Source of the DNA: Affinirhizobium lemnae
Lineage (GTDB): Bacteria > Pseudomonadota > Alphaproteobacteria > Rhizobiales > Rhizobiaceae
Direction: 5' to 3'
Length of the DNA stretch: 64,000 nt
Assembly: GCF_022968395.1 (NCBI RefSeq)
Contig: NZ_JALJQZ010000001.1
Location: 215,833-279,832 of the forward strand
The stretch's first letter is position 1, and each line of letters begins with the position of its first letter. The notes under the pieces are model-generated. The model searched no databases, was not told the origin of the DNA, and saw only the letters and a program-made list of their open reading frames with translations. Positions 48,160 to 58,227 of this stretch are shown here, piece by piece. The position numbers and the translations under genes are program-made.

Positions 48160-51075
48160 ATGACCGACATCAAGACCGATACCGCAGACAAGCAAGATTA
48201 TTCGTCCACCCTGTTCCTGCCCGAGACCGATTTCCCCATGCGCGCCGGCCTTCCCCAGAAGGAGCCGGAAATGGCGAAGAAGTGGAAGGACATGGGGCTT
48301 TACAAGCAACTTCGCGCCTCCGCCGCTGGCCGCGAGAAGTTCGTTCTTCATGACGGCCCTCCTTACGCCAACGGCAACATCCATATCGGCCATGCGCTGA
48401 ACAAGGTGCTGAAGGACGTCATCACCCGCTCGTTCCAGATGCGCGGCTTCGATGCCAATTATGTTCCCGGCTGGGATTGCCACGGCCTGCCGATCGAGTG
48501 GAAGATCGAGGAAAAGTATCGCGAAAAGGGCAAGGACAAGAACGAAGTTCCGGTCAACGAATTTCGCCAGGAGTGCCGCGAGTTCGCGCAAGGCTGGATC
48601 AACATCCAGTCGGAAGAGTTCCGCCGTCTCGGCATTGAGGGTGATTTCGACAATCCCTACACGACCATGGCCTTCCACGCGGAAGCCCGCATCGCTGGCG
48701 AGCTCCTGAAGATCGCCATGAGCGGCCAGCTCTATCGCGGCTCCAAGCCCATCATGTGGTCGGTTGTCGAGCGCACGGCTCTGGCCGAAGCGGAAGTGGA
48801 ATATGCCGAGGTCGAAAGCGACACGATCTGGGTGAAGTTTCCTGCCGTTGGTGCATCAGGCGATCTCGACGGTTCGTTCGTCGTCATCTGGACCACGACT
48901 CCTTGGACGATCCCGGGCAACCGCGCGATCTCCTATTCGTCACGCATCGAATACGGCCTTTACGAAGTCACTGCGGCTGCGAACGACTTCGGTCCTCGTC
49001 CAGGTGAAAAGCTCATCTTCGCCGACAAGCTTGCAGCGGATGCTTTTGCCAAGGCCAAGCTGGAGTTCAAGCGCGTTCGTCAGGTCTCGGCGCAGGAACT
49101 TGGCTCCATCACCTGCGCCCATCCGCTCGCACACCTTGGCTACACCTTCAAGGTGCCGCTGCTCGATGGCGATCACGTCACCGATGATGCAGGTACGGGC
49201 TTCGTGCACACCGCTCCGAGCCATGGTCGCGAAGACTTTGATGCCTGGATGGGGCATGGCAAGGCACTTGCCGAACGCGGCATCGACACGAAGATCCCGT
49301 TCCCGGTGGATGACGCCGGTTTCTACACGGAAGAAGCGCCCGGCTTTGGCCCTTCGGCTGAAGGCGGTGCTGCGCGTGTTATCGACGACAACGGCAAGAA
49401 GGGTGACGCCAACAAGCGTGTGATGGAGGCCCTGATCGCCGCCAACAACCTGTTTGCTCGTGGCCGTATCAAGCATGAATATCCGCATAGCTGGCGCTCC
49501 AAGAAGCCGGTGATCTTCCGCAACACGCCGCAATGGTTCGTCTATATGGACAAGGATTTGTCCGATGGCACCACGTTGCGCACGCGCGCCCTCTCGGCCA
49601 TCGACCAGACGCGTTTCGTGCCTGCCGGTGGCCAGAACCGCCTGCGCGCCATGATCGAGCAGCGCCCGGATTGGGTGCTTTCCCGCCAGCGAGCCTGGGG
49701 CGTGCCGATCTGCGTCTTCGCCGATGCGGAAGGCAATGTCCTGAAGGATGAGAAGGTCAACGCGCGTATTCTCGAAGCCTTCGAGAAGGAAGGGGCAGAT
49801 GCCTGGTTCGCGGAAGGCGCCAAGGAGCGTTTCTTAGGCTCCGAGCATGACGGCGACAAGTGGCAGATGGTCACCGACATCCTCGATGTCTGGTTCGATT
49901 CCGGCTCCACCCATACCTTCACCTTGGAAGATCGCCCGGATCTGAAGTGGCCGGCGGATGTCTATCTGGAAGGCTCCGACCAGCATCGCGGCTGGTTCCA
50001 TTCCTCGCTGCTGGAAAGCTGCGCAACGCGTGGCCGCGCGCCCTACAATGCCGTCATTACCCATGGTTTCACCATGGCGGAAGATGGCCGCAAGATGTCG
50101 AAATCGCTCGGCAACACGGTGACGCCGCAGGATGTGATGAAGGAATCCGGCGCCGATATCCTGCGCCTCTGGGTCATGTCGACCGACTATGCCGAAGACC
50201 AGCGCCTCGGCAAGACGATCATCCAGACGAACATCGATGCCTATCGCAAGATCCGCAACACCATCCGCTGGATGTTGGGAACGCTGGCGCATGATCATGG
50301 CGATGAGATTGCCTATGCGGATCTGCCGGAACTCGAAAAGCTGATGCTGCATCGCCTCAGCGAGCTCGATCAGCTGGTGCGCAAGGGCTATGACGAGTTC
50401 GATTTCAAGCGCATCGTCCGCGCTCTGTCGGATTTCGCCAACGTCGAGCTGTCGGCCTTCTACTTCGATATCCGCAAGGATGCGCTTTATTGCGATGCGC
50501 CGTCTTCGGCTCGTCGTCGCGCGGCCCTTTTCGTCATCCGCAAGCTGTTCGATTGCCTCGTGCTGTGGTTTGCGCCGATGATGCCGTTCACCACGGAAGA
50601 GGCATGGCTGTCGCGTGATCCGTCCGCCACGTCCGTGCATCTCGAACAGTTCCCGGCAATTCCGTCGAACTGGGCAAACGAGACGGTTTCGGAAAAGTGG
50701 AAGCAGGTGCGCGCCGTTCGCCGTGCCGTGACAGGCGCTCTGGAAATCGAGCGCAAGGAAAAGCGCATCGGCTCTTCGCTGGAAGCCGCACCCGTCGTGC
50801 ACGTGGCTGATCCGGAGCTTCTGAAGGCGCTGGAAGGTCTCGATTTCGCGGAAATCTGCATCACCTCGGATATTTCCGTGGTGGCAGGAGAAGGTCCGGC
50901 AGAGGCATTCCGTCTGGACGATGGCACCAAGGTTGCGGTCGAGCCGAAGCTTGCGGAAGGCGTCAAATGCGCCCGTTCGTGGAGGATCACCAAGGATGTC
51001 GGTTCCGATCCGGCATACCCGGATGTCTCGGCGCGCGATGCCGAGGCGCTGCGTGAACTGGCCGCATTGAAGTGA
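48160..51075 (+). CDS. ileS: Isoleucyl-tRNA synthetase
   Basis: Class I synthetase charging tRNA-Ile, 971 residues, full length. The HIGH motif is in [20 protein letters not shown] (about residue 72), the [11 protein letters not shown] block follows, the CP1 editing domain includes [12 protein letters not shown] and [16 protein letters not shown], and the KMSKS motif is in [11 protein letters not shown] (about residue 647). A hairpin follows at 51131. Confidence 0.97.
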   Translation: MTDIKTDTADKQDYSSTLFLPETDFPMRAGLPQKEPEMAKKWKDMGLYKQLRASAAGREKFVLHDGPPYANGNIHIGHALNKVLKDVITRSFQMRGFDANYVPGWDCHGLPIEWKIEEKYREKGKDKNEVPVNEFRQECREFAQGWINIQSEEFRRLGIEGDFDNPYTTMAFHAEARIAGELLKIAMSGQLYRGSKPIMWSVVERTALAEAEVEYAEVESDTIWVKFPAVGASGDLDGSFVVIWTTTPWTIPGNRAISYSSRIEYGLYEVTAAANDFGPRPGEKLIFADKLAADAFAKAKLEFKRVRQVSAQELGSITCAHPLAHLGYTFKVPLLDGDHVTDDAGTGFVHTAPSHGREDFDAWMGHGKALAERGIDTKIPFPVDDAGFYTEEAPGFGPSAEGGAARVIDDNGKKGDANKRVMEALIAANNLFARGRIKHEYPHSWRSKKPVIFRNTPQWFVYMDKDLSDGTTLRTRALSAIDQTRFVPAGGQNRLRAMIEQRPDWVLSRQRAWGVPICVFADAEGNVLKDEKVNARILEAFEKEGADAWFAEGAKERFLGSEHDGDKWQMVTDILDVWFDSGSTHTFTLEDRPDLKWPADVYLEGSDQHRGWFHSSLLESCATRGRAPYNAVITHGFTMAEDGRKMSKSLGNTVTPQDVMKESGADILRLWVMSTDYAEDQRLGKTIIQTNIDAYRKIRNTIRWMLGTLAHDHGDEIAYADLPELEKLMLHRLSELDQLVRKGYDEFDFKRIVRALSDFANVELSAFYFDIRKDALYCDAPSSARRRAALFVIRKLFDCLVLWFAPMMPFTTEEAWLSRDPSATSVHLEQFPAIPSNWANETVSEKWKQVRAVRRAVTGALEIERKEKRIGSSLEAAPVVHVADPELLKALEGLDFAEICITSDISVVAGEGPAEAFRLDDGTKVAVEPKLAEGVKCARSWRITKDVGSDPAYPDVSARDAEALRELAALK

Positions 51076-51130
51076 GTGAAGAATACCGGATGATTGCGCT
51101 TTGCCGCGTCATCCGGTAAGTCTGCCTGAA

Positions 51131-51163
51131 ATTGGCCGGATTTTTCGGCCAATCGGGGTTTTG
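51131..51163 (+). terminator. Terminator-like hairpin after ileS
   Basis: Perfect 8-bp stem ATTGGCCG/CGGCCAAT (51131-51138, 51146-51153) with a 7-nt loop, then CGGGGTTTTG. The T-run is short and offset, so strength is uncertain. Confidence 0.55.
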
Positions 51164-51207
51164 AGTGATCTCGCGCGCCAGGACGGGGCGCGTCTGGAAG
51201 GGTTGGT

Positions 51208-51834
51208 ATGAAGACGTTGCAGGCAATTCGTGTAAGGCTCGGCCTACTCGCCGCGGCTGCGGCAGTGGTTGGTTTGTCCGGCTGCGTTTCGAGCCCGACC
51301 TATGGAACGAGCAAGACCGCCGGCGAGCAGTTGGTGGACGATCTGGGTTCCGCCATTTCGCTGGGTCCGGAAGACAAGCCAAGCACCAAGTACAATCCGC
51401 GTCCCGGTCTGGTGGTCAACAAGGCCCGCACAGATAACCTGCCGCAACCGCAGACCTCGCTTGCAAGCCGCGAAGCAAATCCGAACTGGGTCGAGTCTCC
51501 GGAAGAAACACGCGCACGTCTGCGTGACGAGGCGGAAGCCAACAAGAACAACCCGCATTATCGCTCGCCTCTGCTGGCTGGTGATGGCAAGGCCGGTACG
51601 ATGACAGAGGCCCAGAAGTGGGAAGCCTTCCGTCAGGCCAAGGCCAATGCGGAAAGCCCGGGCATTGCGGGTCAGCGCCGCACGCTCACCGAGCCGCCGG
51701 TTCAGTATCGCGTGGCCGATAGCGCCAACCTGACCGATCTCGGCGAACCGGAACTGAAGAAAGAGCGTGAGCGCAAGAAGTCTGCCGCTGCCGCTTCTTC
51801 CAATTCGTCGTCCTGGTGGAACCCCTTCAAGTAA
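51208..51834 (+). CDS. Predicted lipoprotein
   Basis: A 208-residue protein with a lipoprotein signal: hydrophobic LGLLAAAAAVVG then lipobox LSGC (Cys about residue 26). The mature part is hydrophilic, Lys/Glu/Ala/Asn-rich and probably extended (PSTKYNPRPGLVVNKARTDN; SAAAASSNSSSWWNPFK at the end). Family unknown. It lies between ileS and the convergent tadA. Confidence 0.8.
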   Translation: MKTLQAIRVRLGLLAAAAAVVGLSGCVSSPTYGTSKTAGEQLVDDLGSAISLGPEDKPSTKYNPRPGLVVNKARTDNLPQPQTSLASREANPNWVESPEETRARLRDEAEANKNNPHYRSPLLAGDGKAGTMTEAQKWEAFRQAKANAESPGIAGQRRTLTEPPVQYRVADSANLTDLGEPELKKERERKKSAAAASSNSSSWWNPFK

Positions 51835-51852
51835 GGGGCTCCCGTCCCAGCG

Positions 51853-52326
51853 TCAGCCTTTGCCCGAAAATGCGCCATCTCGCTTGGCCTGGAAGAAATC
51901 CACCAGCAAGCGAGAAGTTGTCGTCTCTGCGAAGCCGGAATAGACATCCGGCGAATGGTGGCAGGTCGGCTGGTTGAAGAAGCGAACGCCGCTTTCCACC
52001 GCTCCCCCTTTGATATCTCTGGCGCCGTAATAGAGCCTGCGGATGCGCGCAAAGGAAATGGCCGCCGCACACATGGTGCAGGGTTCGAGCGTGACATAAA
52101 GATCTGCGCCGACCAGCCGCTCTTGTCCCAGGGCCTCGCAAGCCATCCGCAACGCCACGATTTCCGCATGCGCCGTGACATCGTTCCGCTCACGGGTGCG
52201 ATTTCCGCCGCGTCCGACGATCTCGCCATCCAGCACCACAACCGCGCCGATCGGCACCTCATCGCGCTCTTTCGCCCGGATTGCCTCCTCGATCGCCGCA
52301 TCCATGAAACGATTTGTCCCGCTCAT
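51853..52326 (-). CDS. tadA: tRNA-specific adenosine deaminase TadA
   Basis: Zinc-dependent deaminase that makes inosine at the tRNA wobble position. The 157-residue protein has the zinc motifs VTAHAEIVALRMA (His and catalytic Glu) and TLEPCTMCAAAI (two Cys). The ending GVRFFNQPTCHHSPDVYSG region is typical. GAGGGAA precedes the ATG at 52326; a longer frame to 52398 exists. It is divergent from the RluB-type gene. Confidence 0.93.
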   Translation of the reverse strand: MSGTNRFMDAAIEEAIRAKERDEVPIGAVVVLDGEIVGRGGNRTRERNDVTAHAEIVALRMACEALGQERLVGADLYVTLEPCTMCAAAISFARIRRLYYGARDIKGGAVESGVRFFNQPTCHHSPDVYSGFAETTTSRLLVDFFQAKRDGAFSGKG

Positions 52327-52484
52327 GCGGCGATTCCCTCTTAACCCGGCGGGCCTGACCTGATAGGAACGGTCCCAACCTGCGTCGCGCCGGTTCAACC
52401 GAGATGCGACAAGACGTCATGACAGTCAACACACGCACTTAAGGTAGGACGCGATGTCCCACCCTCGCTTCAGGCAAACAACAT

Positions 52485-54584
52485 ATGAGCTTTAAAGACA
52501 AGCCGAAGCGCGAAGGAGGCAAGCCCTTCGATCGCGACAGGAAGAAACCAACCGCAGCCCGCAAATCCGATGATGGCGCGTTTTCCGCAAAGAAGGGCCC
52601 TCAGAAGCCCTTCCGCAAGCCAGCCGTCGATGCGTCGGCTGTGGCTGCTGCGACAGCGGACAAGCCGGAGCGCATTTCCAAGATCCTGGCGCGCGCAGGG
52701 ATTGCCTCGCGCCGCGATGTCGAGCGCATGATCATGGAAGGCCGCGTCAGCCTCAACGGAACGGTGCTGGATACGCCTGTCGTGAACGCGACCCTGGCTG
52801 ACAAGATCGAAGTGGACGGCCAGCCTATCCGCGGCATCGAGCGCACGCGCCTCTGGCTCTACCACAAGCCTGCCGGTCTGGTGACCACGAATTCCGATCC
52901 GGAAGGGCGTCCGACAGTCTTCGAAAACCTGCCGGAAGAACTGCCGCGCGTGATGTCGATCGGCCGTCTCGATATCAATACCGAGGGCCTTCTGCTGCTG
53001 ACCAATGATGGCGGTCTGTCCCGCGTGCTGGAACTTCCCACCACAGGCTGGCTGCGCCGCTATCGCGTGCGCGCCCATGGCGAAGTCAGCCAGGAGCAAC
53101 TGGACAAGCTGAAGGACGGCATTGCCGTCGATGGCGTCCTCTATGGTGCCATCGAAGCGACGCTTGATCGCACCCAGGGCCACAATGTGTGGATCACCAT
53201 GGGTCTTCGTGAAGGCAAGAACCGCGAAATCAAGAACGTCCTGGGTGCTCTGGGGCTCGACGTCAACCGTCTGATCCGCATCTCCTACGGGCCGTTCCAA
53301 CTGGGCGATCTGCCGGAAGGCCATGTGGTGGAAGCGCGCGGCCGCATGCTGCGCGATCAGCTTGGCCCACGTCTGATCGAAGAGGCCAAGGCCAATTTCG
53401 ACGCGCCGATCTACAACAATCCGCCGCCGGACGAGGACAAGCCCGAGGTGAAGGCTCCCCGTGCCGAGAAGGCCTGGAGTGCTGGTGAAAAGCGTGCTGG
53501 TGAGAAGCGTACTGCTGAAAAGCCCGCTGGCAATCGCGATGATCGCGATGCACCGCGCGGCGAGCGTCGCGAGGGCGGCAGGTTTGGCGACAAGCCGAAG
53601 GGTCGCGGCGACGGCAAGTTTGCTGGCAAGGGCAAGCCTTCCGGCAAGTTCGATAGCCGGTCCGGGGGCCGCGACGATCGTTTCGAAGACGAGAAGCCCA
53701 AGAAGCGTGCGCCCATGGGCACATCCCGCACAGCTAACGTCTGGATGGCGCCCGGCGCTCGTCCCACCAAGGATGGAGGCGCTGGCAAGAGCTCGGCGCG
53801 CGCCGAGGCGGAACGCCTGTTCAACAAGCCGACCGAGGCTCCGCGTCGTCCCAACATCAACCGTGTCGAAGGTGACAGCGACTGGATCCGCGCCGAGGAA
53901 GCGCCGGCACAGCGTCGTTCTCGTGACGAGGATGGCGGCGGCTTCCGTGACCGCGGGGATCGCAGTGATCGTGGTGACCGTAGCGATCGCGGGCCACGCC
54001 AGGATCGCGGTGACCGCCCGTTCCGCTCAGAGCGTCCGGACCGTGGTGATCGTCCTGCGCGGGGAGAACGTCCCGAGCGTGGAGAACGCAGGGAAGGCGG
54101 AGACCGTTCATTCTCCGACCGTCCGCGGTCGAAGCCAACGTTCGGCAAGGATACCGGCGGCGAGCGCCCGACGCGCGGGGGCGGCGAACGCAAGTTCTCG
54201 CGTCCGCAGGGAGAACGCTCTGAAGGCCGTGGTCGTCCCTTTGGCGACAGGCCTGATCGTGGTGACCGTCCACAGCGCAGCGAGCGCGGAGATCGCGAAG
54301 GCGGACGCGGCGGGTTCGGCGGCAAGCCGGGCGGTCGCGCATCTGGCGAGCGCTCCTTTGGCGAAAGATCCGGTGGCGAAAGATCGGGCAAGCCAGCGGG
54401 CAAGAGCTTCGGTGGCAAGCCTGCCGGAAAATTCGGCGGCAAACCCGGTGGTGCGGGCAAGCCGGGTGGTCGTCCCGGTGGTTCCGGTAAGCCGGGCGGT
54501 CGTCCGGCTGGCGGGCGCGGTCCGGGTTCCGGTTCGCGCGGTGGCCCGAGGGGTGGTAAGGGTCCTCGCGGTCCGAGGGGCTAA
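52485..54584 (+). CDS. rluB: RluB-family 23S rRNA pseudouridine synthase with long low-complexity C-terminus
   Basis: 699 residues. A basic N-tail is followed by an S4 domain (about 62-110) and an RsuA/RluB synthase domain with catalytic D163 in IGRLDINTEGLLL and LREGKNREIKNVLGALG. From about residue 310 to the end the chain is Arg/Gly/Asp/Lys-rich: repeated RGDRPxR and DRGDRSDRG blocks, then GGKPGG-type repeats. Typical RluB proteins are near 300 residues, so more than half of this protein is likely disordered and RNA-binding. rsmD follows 3 bp after the stop. Confidence 0.9.
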   Translation: MSFKDKPKREGGKPFDRDRKKPTAARKSDDGAFSAKKGPQKPFRKPAVDASAVAAATADKPERISKILARAGIASRRDVERMIMEGRVSLNGTVLDTPVVNATLADKIEVDGQPIRGIERTRLWLYHKPAGLVTTNSDPEGRPTVFENLPEELPRVMSIGRLDINTEGLLLLTNDGGLSRVLELPTTGWLRRYRVRAHGEVSQEQLDKLKDGIAVDGVLYGAIEATLDRTQGHNVWITMGLREGKNREIKNVLGALGLDVNRLIRISYGPFQLGDLPEGHVVEARGRMLRDQLGPRLIEEAKANFDAPIYNNPPPDEDKPEVKAPRAEKAWSAGEKRAGEKRTAEKPAGNRDDRDAPRGERREGGRFGDKPKGRGDGKFAGKGKPSGKFDSRSGGRDDRFEDEKPKKRAPMGTSRTANVWMAPGARPTKDGGAGKSSARAEAERLFNKPTEAPRRPNINRVEGDSDWIRAEEAPAQRRSRDEDGGGFRDRGDRSDRGDRSDRGPRQDRGDRPFRSERPDRGDRPARGERPERGERREGGDRSFSDRPRSKPTFGKDTGGERPTRGGGERKFSRPQGERSEGRGRPFGDRPDRGDRPQRSERGDREGGRGGFGGKPGGRASGERSFGERSGGERSGKPAGKSFGGKPAGKFGGKPGGAGKPGGRPGGSGKPGGRPAGGRGPGSGSRGGPRGGKGPRGPRG

Positions 54585-54587
54585 GAC

Positions 54588-55148
54588 GTGCGCATTGTCG
54601 GTGGTGAATTCCGTGGCCGAAGTCTCGCCACGCCAAAATCAAACGCGATCCGGCCGACCATCGACCGGACGCGGGAGAGCCTGTTCAACATCATCAGCCA
54701 TGTCTACCCGGAGGCCGTGGATGGCAGCCGGGTTCTCGACCTGTTTGCCGGAACCGGCGCGGTGGGCCTGGAGGCTCTGTCGCGCGGCTGCCGCAGCGCA
54801 CTGTTCGTCGAGAACGGCGTTGAGGGACGCGGTCTTCTCTGGGAAAACATCGAGCAGTTCGGCCTGCATGGCCGTGCTCGCATCTTGAGGCGGGATGCGA
54901 CCAGTCTCGGCACCGTTGGAAACATCGAACCGTTTCATTTTGTCTTCGCAGATCCGCCCTACGGTCAGGGTCTCGGCGAGCAAGCGCTTCTTTCCGCCCA
55001 TAAGGGTGGCTGGATTGCACCGGATGCGCTGGTGGTTCTGGAGGAAAGGGCGGATGTGACCGTGGCGTGCGATCTTGTTTTCCAGCCGCTGGAACAGAGG
55101 GTTTTTGGCGAAACCCGCATAGACTTTTTCCGCTACAAACCAGCCTGA
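54588..55148 (+). CDS. rsmD: 16S rRNA (guanine966-N2)-methyltransferase RsmD
   Basis: SAM-dependent methyltransferase acting on G966 of 16S rRNA. The 186-residue protein begins MRIVGGEFRGRSLATPK (GTG start) and has IRPTIDRTRESLFNI, motif I VLDLFAGTGAVGLEALSRG and the catalytic FVFADPPYGQG. It is 3 bp downstream of the RluB-type gene and 12 bp upstream of the patatin-like gene, so these form one unit. Confidence 0.94.
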   Translation: MRIVGGEFRGRSLATPKSNAIRPTIDRTRESLFNIISHVYPEAVDGSRVLDLFAGTGAVGLEALSRGCRSALFVENGVEGRGLLWENIEQFGLHGRARILRRDATSLGTVGNIEPFHFVFADPPYGQGLGEQALLSAHKGGWIAPDALVVLEERADVTVACDLVFQPLEQRVFGETRIDFFRYKPA

Positions 55149-55160
55149 AGGCAAAGCGCG

Positions 55161-56042
55161 ATGACGACACGGATCTCCCCCGGCGCAGAGCATGTCGTCC
55201 CCTCAAATGGTGCTCCCCGCGTGGCCGTTGCCTTTGGCGGTGGCGGCGCGCGTGGCATTGCCCATATTGCCGTCATCGAGGCGCTTGATGAAATGGGCAT
55301 TCGCCCAATCGCGATTGCAGGTTCGTCGATCGGTGCAATCTTTGGCACCGGCATGGCGGCAGGAATGAGCGGCGCCGAGATCCGCGACTACACGCTGGAA
55401 ACGGTCGGCAACCGCAACGCTGTTTTCAACCGCCTCTGGTCGCTCGGTCCCGCCAGCATGCGCGATGGCATCGGCGGCTTCCGCCTCGGGCACTTCAACC
55501 TCGAGCGCATTCTGGAGGCCTTCCTGTCTCCGGCAATTCCGCAGAGCTTCAGTGCTCTGTCCATCCCGATGAAGATCGCCGTCACCGATTATTACGGCCA
55601 AACGGAAGCCATTCTGGAAACCGGCGATTTGCGATTGGCCATAGCGGCCTCTGCGGCAATTCCCGGGCTTTTCATGCCGGTGCGGATCAATGGCCGCATC
55701 ATGGTGGATGGCGGTATCTTCAACCCCATCCCCTGGGAGCACCTGATGGAGGACTGCGACATCGTCATCGGTGTCGATGTCGTCGGCGCGCCGGAAGGCG
55801 ATGGAACCCATCCGCCCAGCCGTTTTGATAGCATGTTCGGCGCCAGCCAGTTGATGATGCAGTCAGCCATCTCGCTGAAGATGAAGCTGCATCCGCCCCA
55901 CATTTTCCTGCGCCCCTCGGTCAACCGGTTCCGTGTGCTGGATTTCCTGAAAGCACGGGAGATTCTCGAGGAGTCCCAGCCCGTCAAGGATGAGTTGAAG
56001 CGCTCCTTCGAGAAGTTGATGGAAGGCCGGGACCGCGACTGA
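55161..56042 (+). CDS. Patatin-like phospholipase
   Basis: A 293-residue serine hydrolase of the RssA/patatin class. Oxyanion motif FGGGGARGIAHIAV, nucleophile motif IAGSSIGAIFGTG (GxSxG) and catalytic DGG in IMVDGGIFNPIP are all intact. Likely a lipid acyl hydrolase, cytoplasmic or membrane-associated; no signal peptide. Its TGA stop abuts the MITE-like element at 56042. Confidence 0.9.
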   Translation: MTTRISPGAEHVVPSNGAPRVAVAFGGGGARGIAHIAVIEALDEMGIRPIAIAGSSIGAIFGTGMAAGMSGAEIRDYTLETVGNRNAVFNRLWSLGPASMRDGIGGFRLGHFNLERILEAFLSPAIPQSFSALSIPMKIAVTDYYGQTEAILETGDLRLAIAASAAIPGLFMPVRINGRIMVDGGIFNPIPWEHLMEDCDIVIGVDVVGAPEGDGTHPPSRFDSMFGASQLMMQSAISLKMKLHPPHIFLRPSVNRFRVLDFLKAREILEESQPVKDELKRSFEKLMEGRDRD

Positions 56043-56310
56043 TACCAAATGTCGATGATATGAACCGATTGCGTGGGACCGGAGACCTTCATCCGAGGAG
56101 GAGCATACCGGAGAGCGATGCGCCTGCATCGGTCGAGGATTGCGACAAAGTCGGTGGAGGAAATCCGGCCCATCCAGAGGACCGGGCGATTTTGGTCTTC
56201 GGACGTCGTCGAAAATCCGCGCCGGACCTTCGGGTCCGACTGTGGTTTTCTTCTCGCCGCAAACCAAAATCGCTCCGGCGCAATCGGTCCCTATCATCGA
56301 CATTTGGTAT
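56042..56310. mobile_element. Second MITE-like element with terminal inverted repeats
   Basis: A 269-bp non-coding element, unrelated in sequence to the one at 41805. The two ends are inverted repeats of 32 bp with two or three mismatches: ATACCAAATGTCGATGATA is perfect on both sides, then ACCGATTGCG. TA dinucleotides lie at both ends. An internal stem CGGACC-TTC-GGGTCCG is present. No transposase is encoded. It fills the gap between two convergent genes. Confidence 0.8.
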
Positions 56311-56326
56311 GAGATAGCCGCGCGGC

Positions 56327-58126
56327 TCAGGCTTGTCCCGCGGAATCGGCTTCGTGTGCCACCGGCTGCCTCTTCGGCTTGGTCAGAGGCTCCGGGCGAA
56401 CCGGGCGCGTGTGGAGCATGTGCAGACCGGCGGTCAGTCCCTCGGCTGCCTGTATCTGCAGGCGTTCCTCGTCCCGCCGACGGATATCGGCGCCGATCTC
56501 GGCGGCTTCCGTTTCCGTCTTTCCAAGCGCCTCCAGCGTTTTCTGGCCGAAGAGCAGGCCGGATTCCAGCGTTTCGCGGATCTCGTAATCCACCTCGCGT
56601 GCCCGCAACGAGATCGTGTGAATACGATCATAGGAGCGTACGAACAGTTTCACCTCTGGAAACTCGGACCGGATGAGATCCACGATCCTGTCGGTGATAT
56701 CGCGGCGATGCGTACAGATCGCAACGATCTTCGCCCGCTCGATACCCGCCGCCAGGAGAACCTCCTTGCGGGCGCCATCTCCAAAGTAGATGCGAAAACC
56801 GAAAGAGCTCGCCTGTCGGATGCGGTCCGGAGAATCGTCGATCACGGTCACGTCGCGGCCCCCGGCGAGCAGGATCTGCGCGGCGATCTGGCCGAAGCGC
56901 GAAAAGCCGATCATTAGCACATCCGCACCCGCACCTTCGAAATCCTCTTCTATTTCTTCTCGCTTCTGCTCTCCGGTGAAATAGCGCCGCGCAAGTGCTG
57001 AGCCGAGTGGTGTCAACGCCATGGAAAGCGTCACGCTGGCAATCAGCAGCGAGGATGCACCAGCCGTCAGAAGACCGGCGGAGACCGCCGTGGTGAACAG
57101 CACGAAGCCGAATTCACCGCCCTGCGGCAAAAGTGCTGCGATGCTGGCCGCATCCTCCTTAGTCGAACCCCAGAGGCGGCAGAGCACGTAGATTACCAAT
57201 CCCTTGGCGATCATGAACAATGGCACGCCGGCCACGATCAGAAGCAGGTTCGACAGGATGGCGTTGAGATCAAGGGAGAGGCCCACTGCCATGAAGAACA
57301 TGGCGAGCAGCAGGCCGCGAAAGGGCTCGATATCCGCTTCCAGCTCGTGGCGATAGGAGGATTCAGCCAGCATGATGCCCGCAAGAAAGGCGCCCATGGC
57401 CATGGAGAGGCCAACGAGTTGCATCAGCACGGCAGACCCCAGCACCACCAGAAGTGCCGCGGCAAGCATCACTTCGCGGGCGCCCGTCCGGGCAATCACC
57501 TGAAACATCGGCGTCAGCAGATAGCGACCTGCAACCACCATGGCTGCGACGGCGAGAATGGCGCGACCTGAATCGACAAGGATAGTCGATGTGCTGGCCT
57601 CCGGTCCCGAACCCAGAATGGTCACAAGCGCCAGAAGCGGCACGATGGCGAGATCCTGGAAAAGCAGGATAGAAAAGGCGCGACGTCCATAAAGCGCGTT
57701 GGCTTCGCCATTGTCTGCAAGGATCTGCAGGGCAAAGGCCGTGGAGGAAAGCGCAAGGCCAAAGCCTGCAATCACGCTTCCCTGCCAACTGGCAATATTG
57801 GCGAGATAGGCGAGACCTGAAAGAAGCAATCCGGAGAACAGAACCTGCGCGGTTCCGAGAACGAAGATATCGCCGCGCATCTGCCACAGGCGGGAGGGCT
57901 TCAGTTCAAGGCCGATGATGAAGAGAAGGAACACGACACCGAGTTCTGAAACATGCAGCACCTCTTCCGGATCGGAGATCAGCCGCAGGATCGGCCCGAT
58001 GACGATACCGGCTGCGAGGTAGCCCAGAACGGTCCCGAGACCCAGTTTCTTGAAGATCGGCGCGGCCAGAATGGCGCCACCCAGCAGAAGCAGGGTTTCG
58101 TTGAACAGTGGATCGGGTGTCACCAT
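56327..58126 (-). CDS. Kef-type monovalent cation:proton antiporter (CPA2 family)
   Basis: About 599 residues. The N-terminal ~390 residues form a Na+/H+ exchanger membrane domain with many hydrophobic segments (GTVLGYLAAGIVIGPI; IGLELKPSRLW, AGFGLALSSTAFALQIL). It is followed by a TrkA-N/RCK nucleotide-binding domain (VLMIGFSRFGQIAAQILLAGG ... VTVIDDSPDR) and a helical C-tail. This fits KefB/KefC-like potassium efflux proteins. The start is set at 58126, after GAGAGG; a longer frame to 58201 is less likely. Confidence 0.9.
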   Translation of the reverse strand: MVTPDPLFNETLLLLGGAILAAPIFKKLGLGTVLGYLAAGIVIGPILRLISDPEEVLHVSELGVVFLLFIIGLELKPSRLWQMRGDIFVLGTAQVLFSGLLLSGLAYLANIASWQGSVIAGFGLALSSTAFALQILADNGEANALYGRRAFSILLFQDLAIVPLLALVTILGSGPEASTSTILVDSGRAILAVAAMVVAGRYLLTPMFQVIARTGAREVMLAAALLVVLGSAVLMQLVGLSMAMGAFLAGIMLAESSYRHELEADIEPFRGLLLAMFFMAVGLSLDLNAILSNLLLIVAGVPLFMIAKGLVIYVLCRLWGSTKEDAASIAALLPQGGEFGFVLFTTAVSAGLLTAGASSLLIASVTLSMALTPLGSALARRYFTGEQKREEIEEDFEGAGADVLMIGFSRFGQIAAQILLAGGRDVTVIDDSPDRIRQASSFGFRIYFGDGARKEVLLAAGIERAKIVAICTHRRDITDRIVDLIRSEFPEVKLFVRSYDRIHTISLRAREVDYEIRETLESGLLFGQKTLEALGKTETEAAEIGADIRRRDEERLQIQAAEGLTAGLHMLHTRPVRPEPLTKPKRQPVAHEADSAGQA

Positions 58127-58227
58127 GGAGCCTCTCGTCCGGATTGGGGGCTGACAAGAATCGCTTGCCGCACTTGATGCTTTGTTTAGTGCACAATACA
58201 TGGTTCGTGAACGAAGGGTTTAAGCGA

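Noticed and set aside
53461..54888. 475-codon plus-strand frame overlapping the RluB tail and rsmD (and an antisense 349-codon frame)
   Set aside because: Artefact of repetitive Arg/Gly-rich coding DNA, which is open in several frames; it would also overlap the well-supported rsmD.
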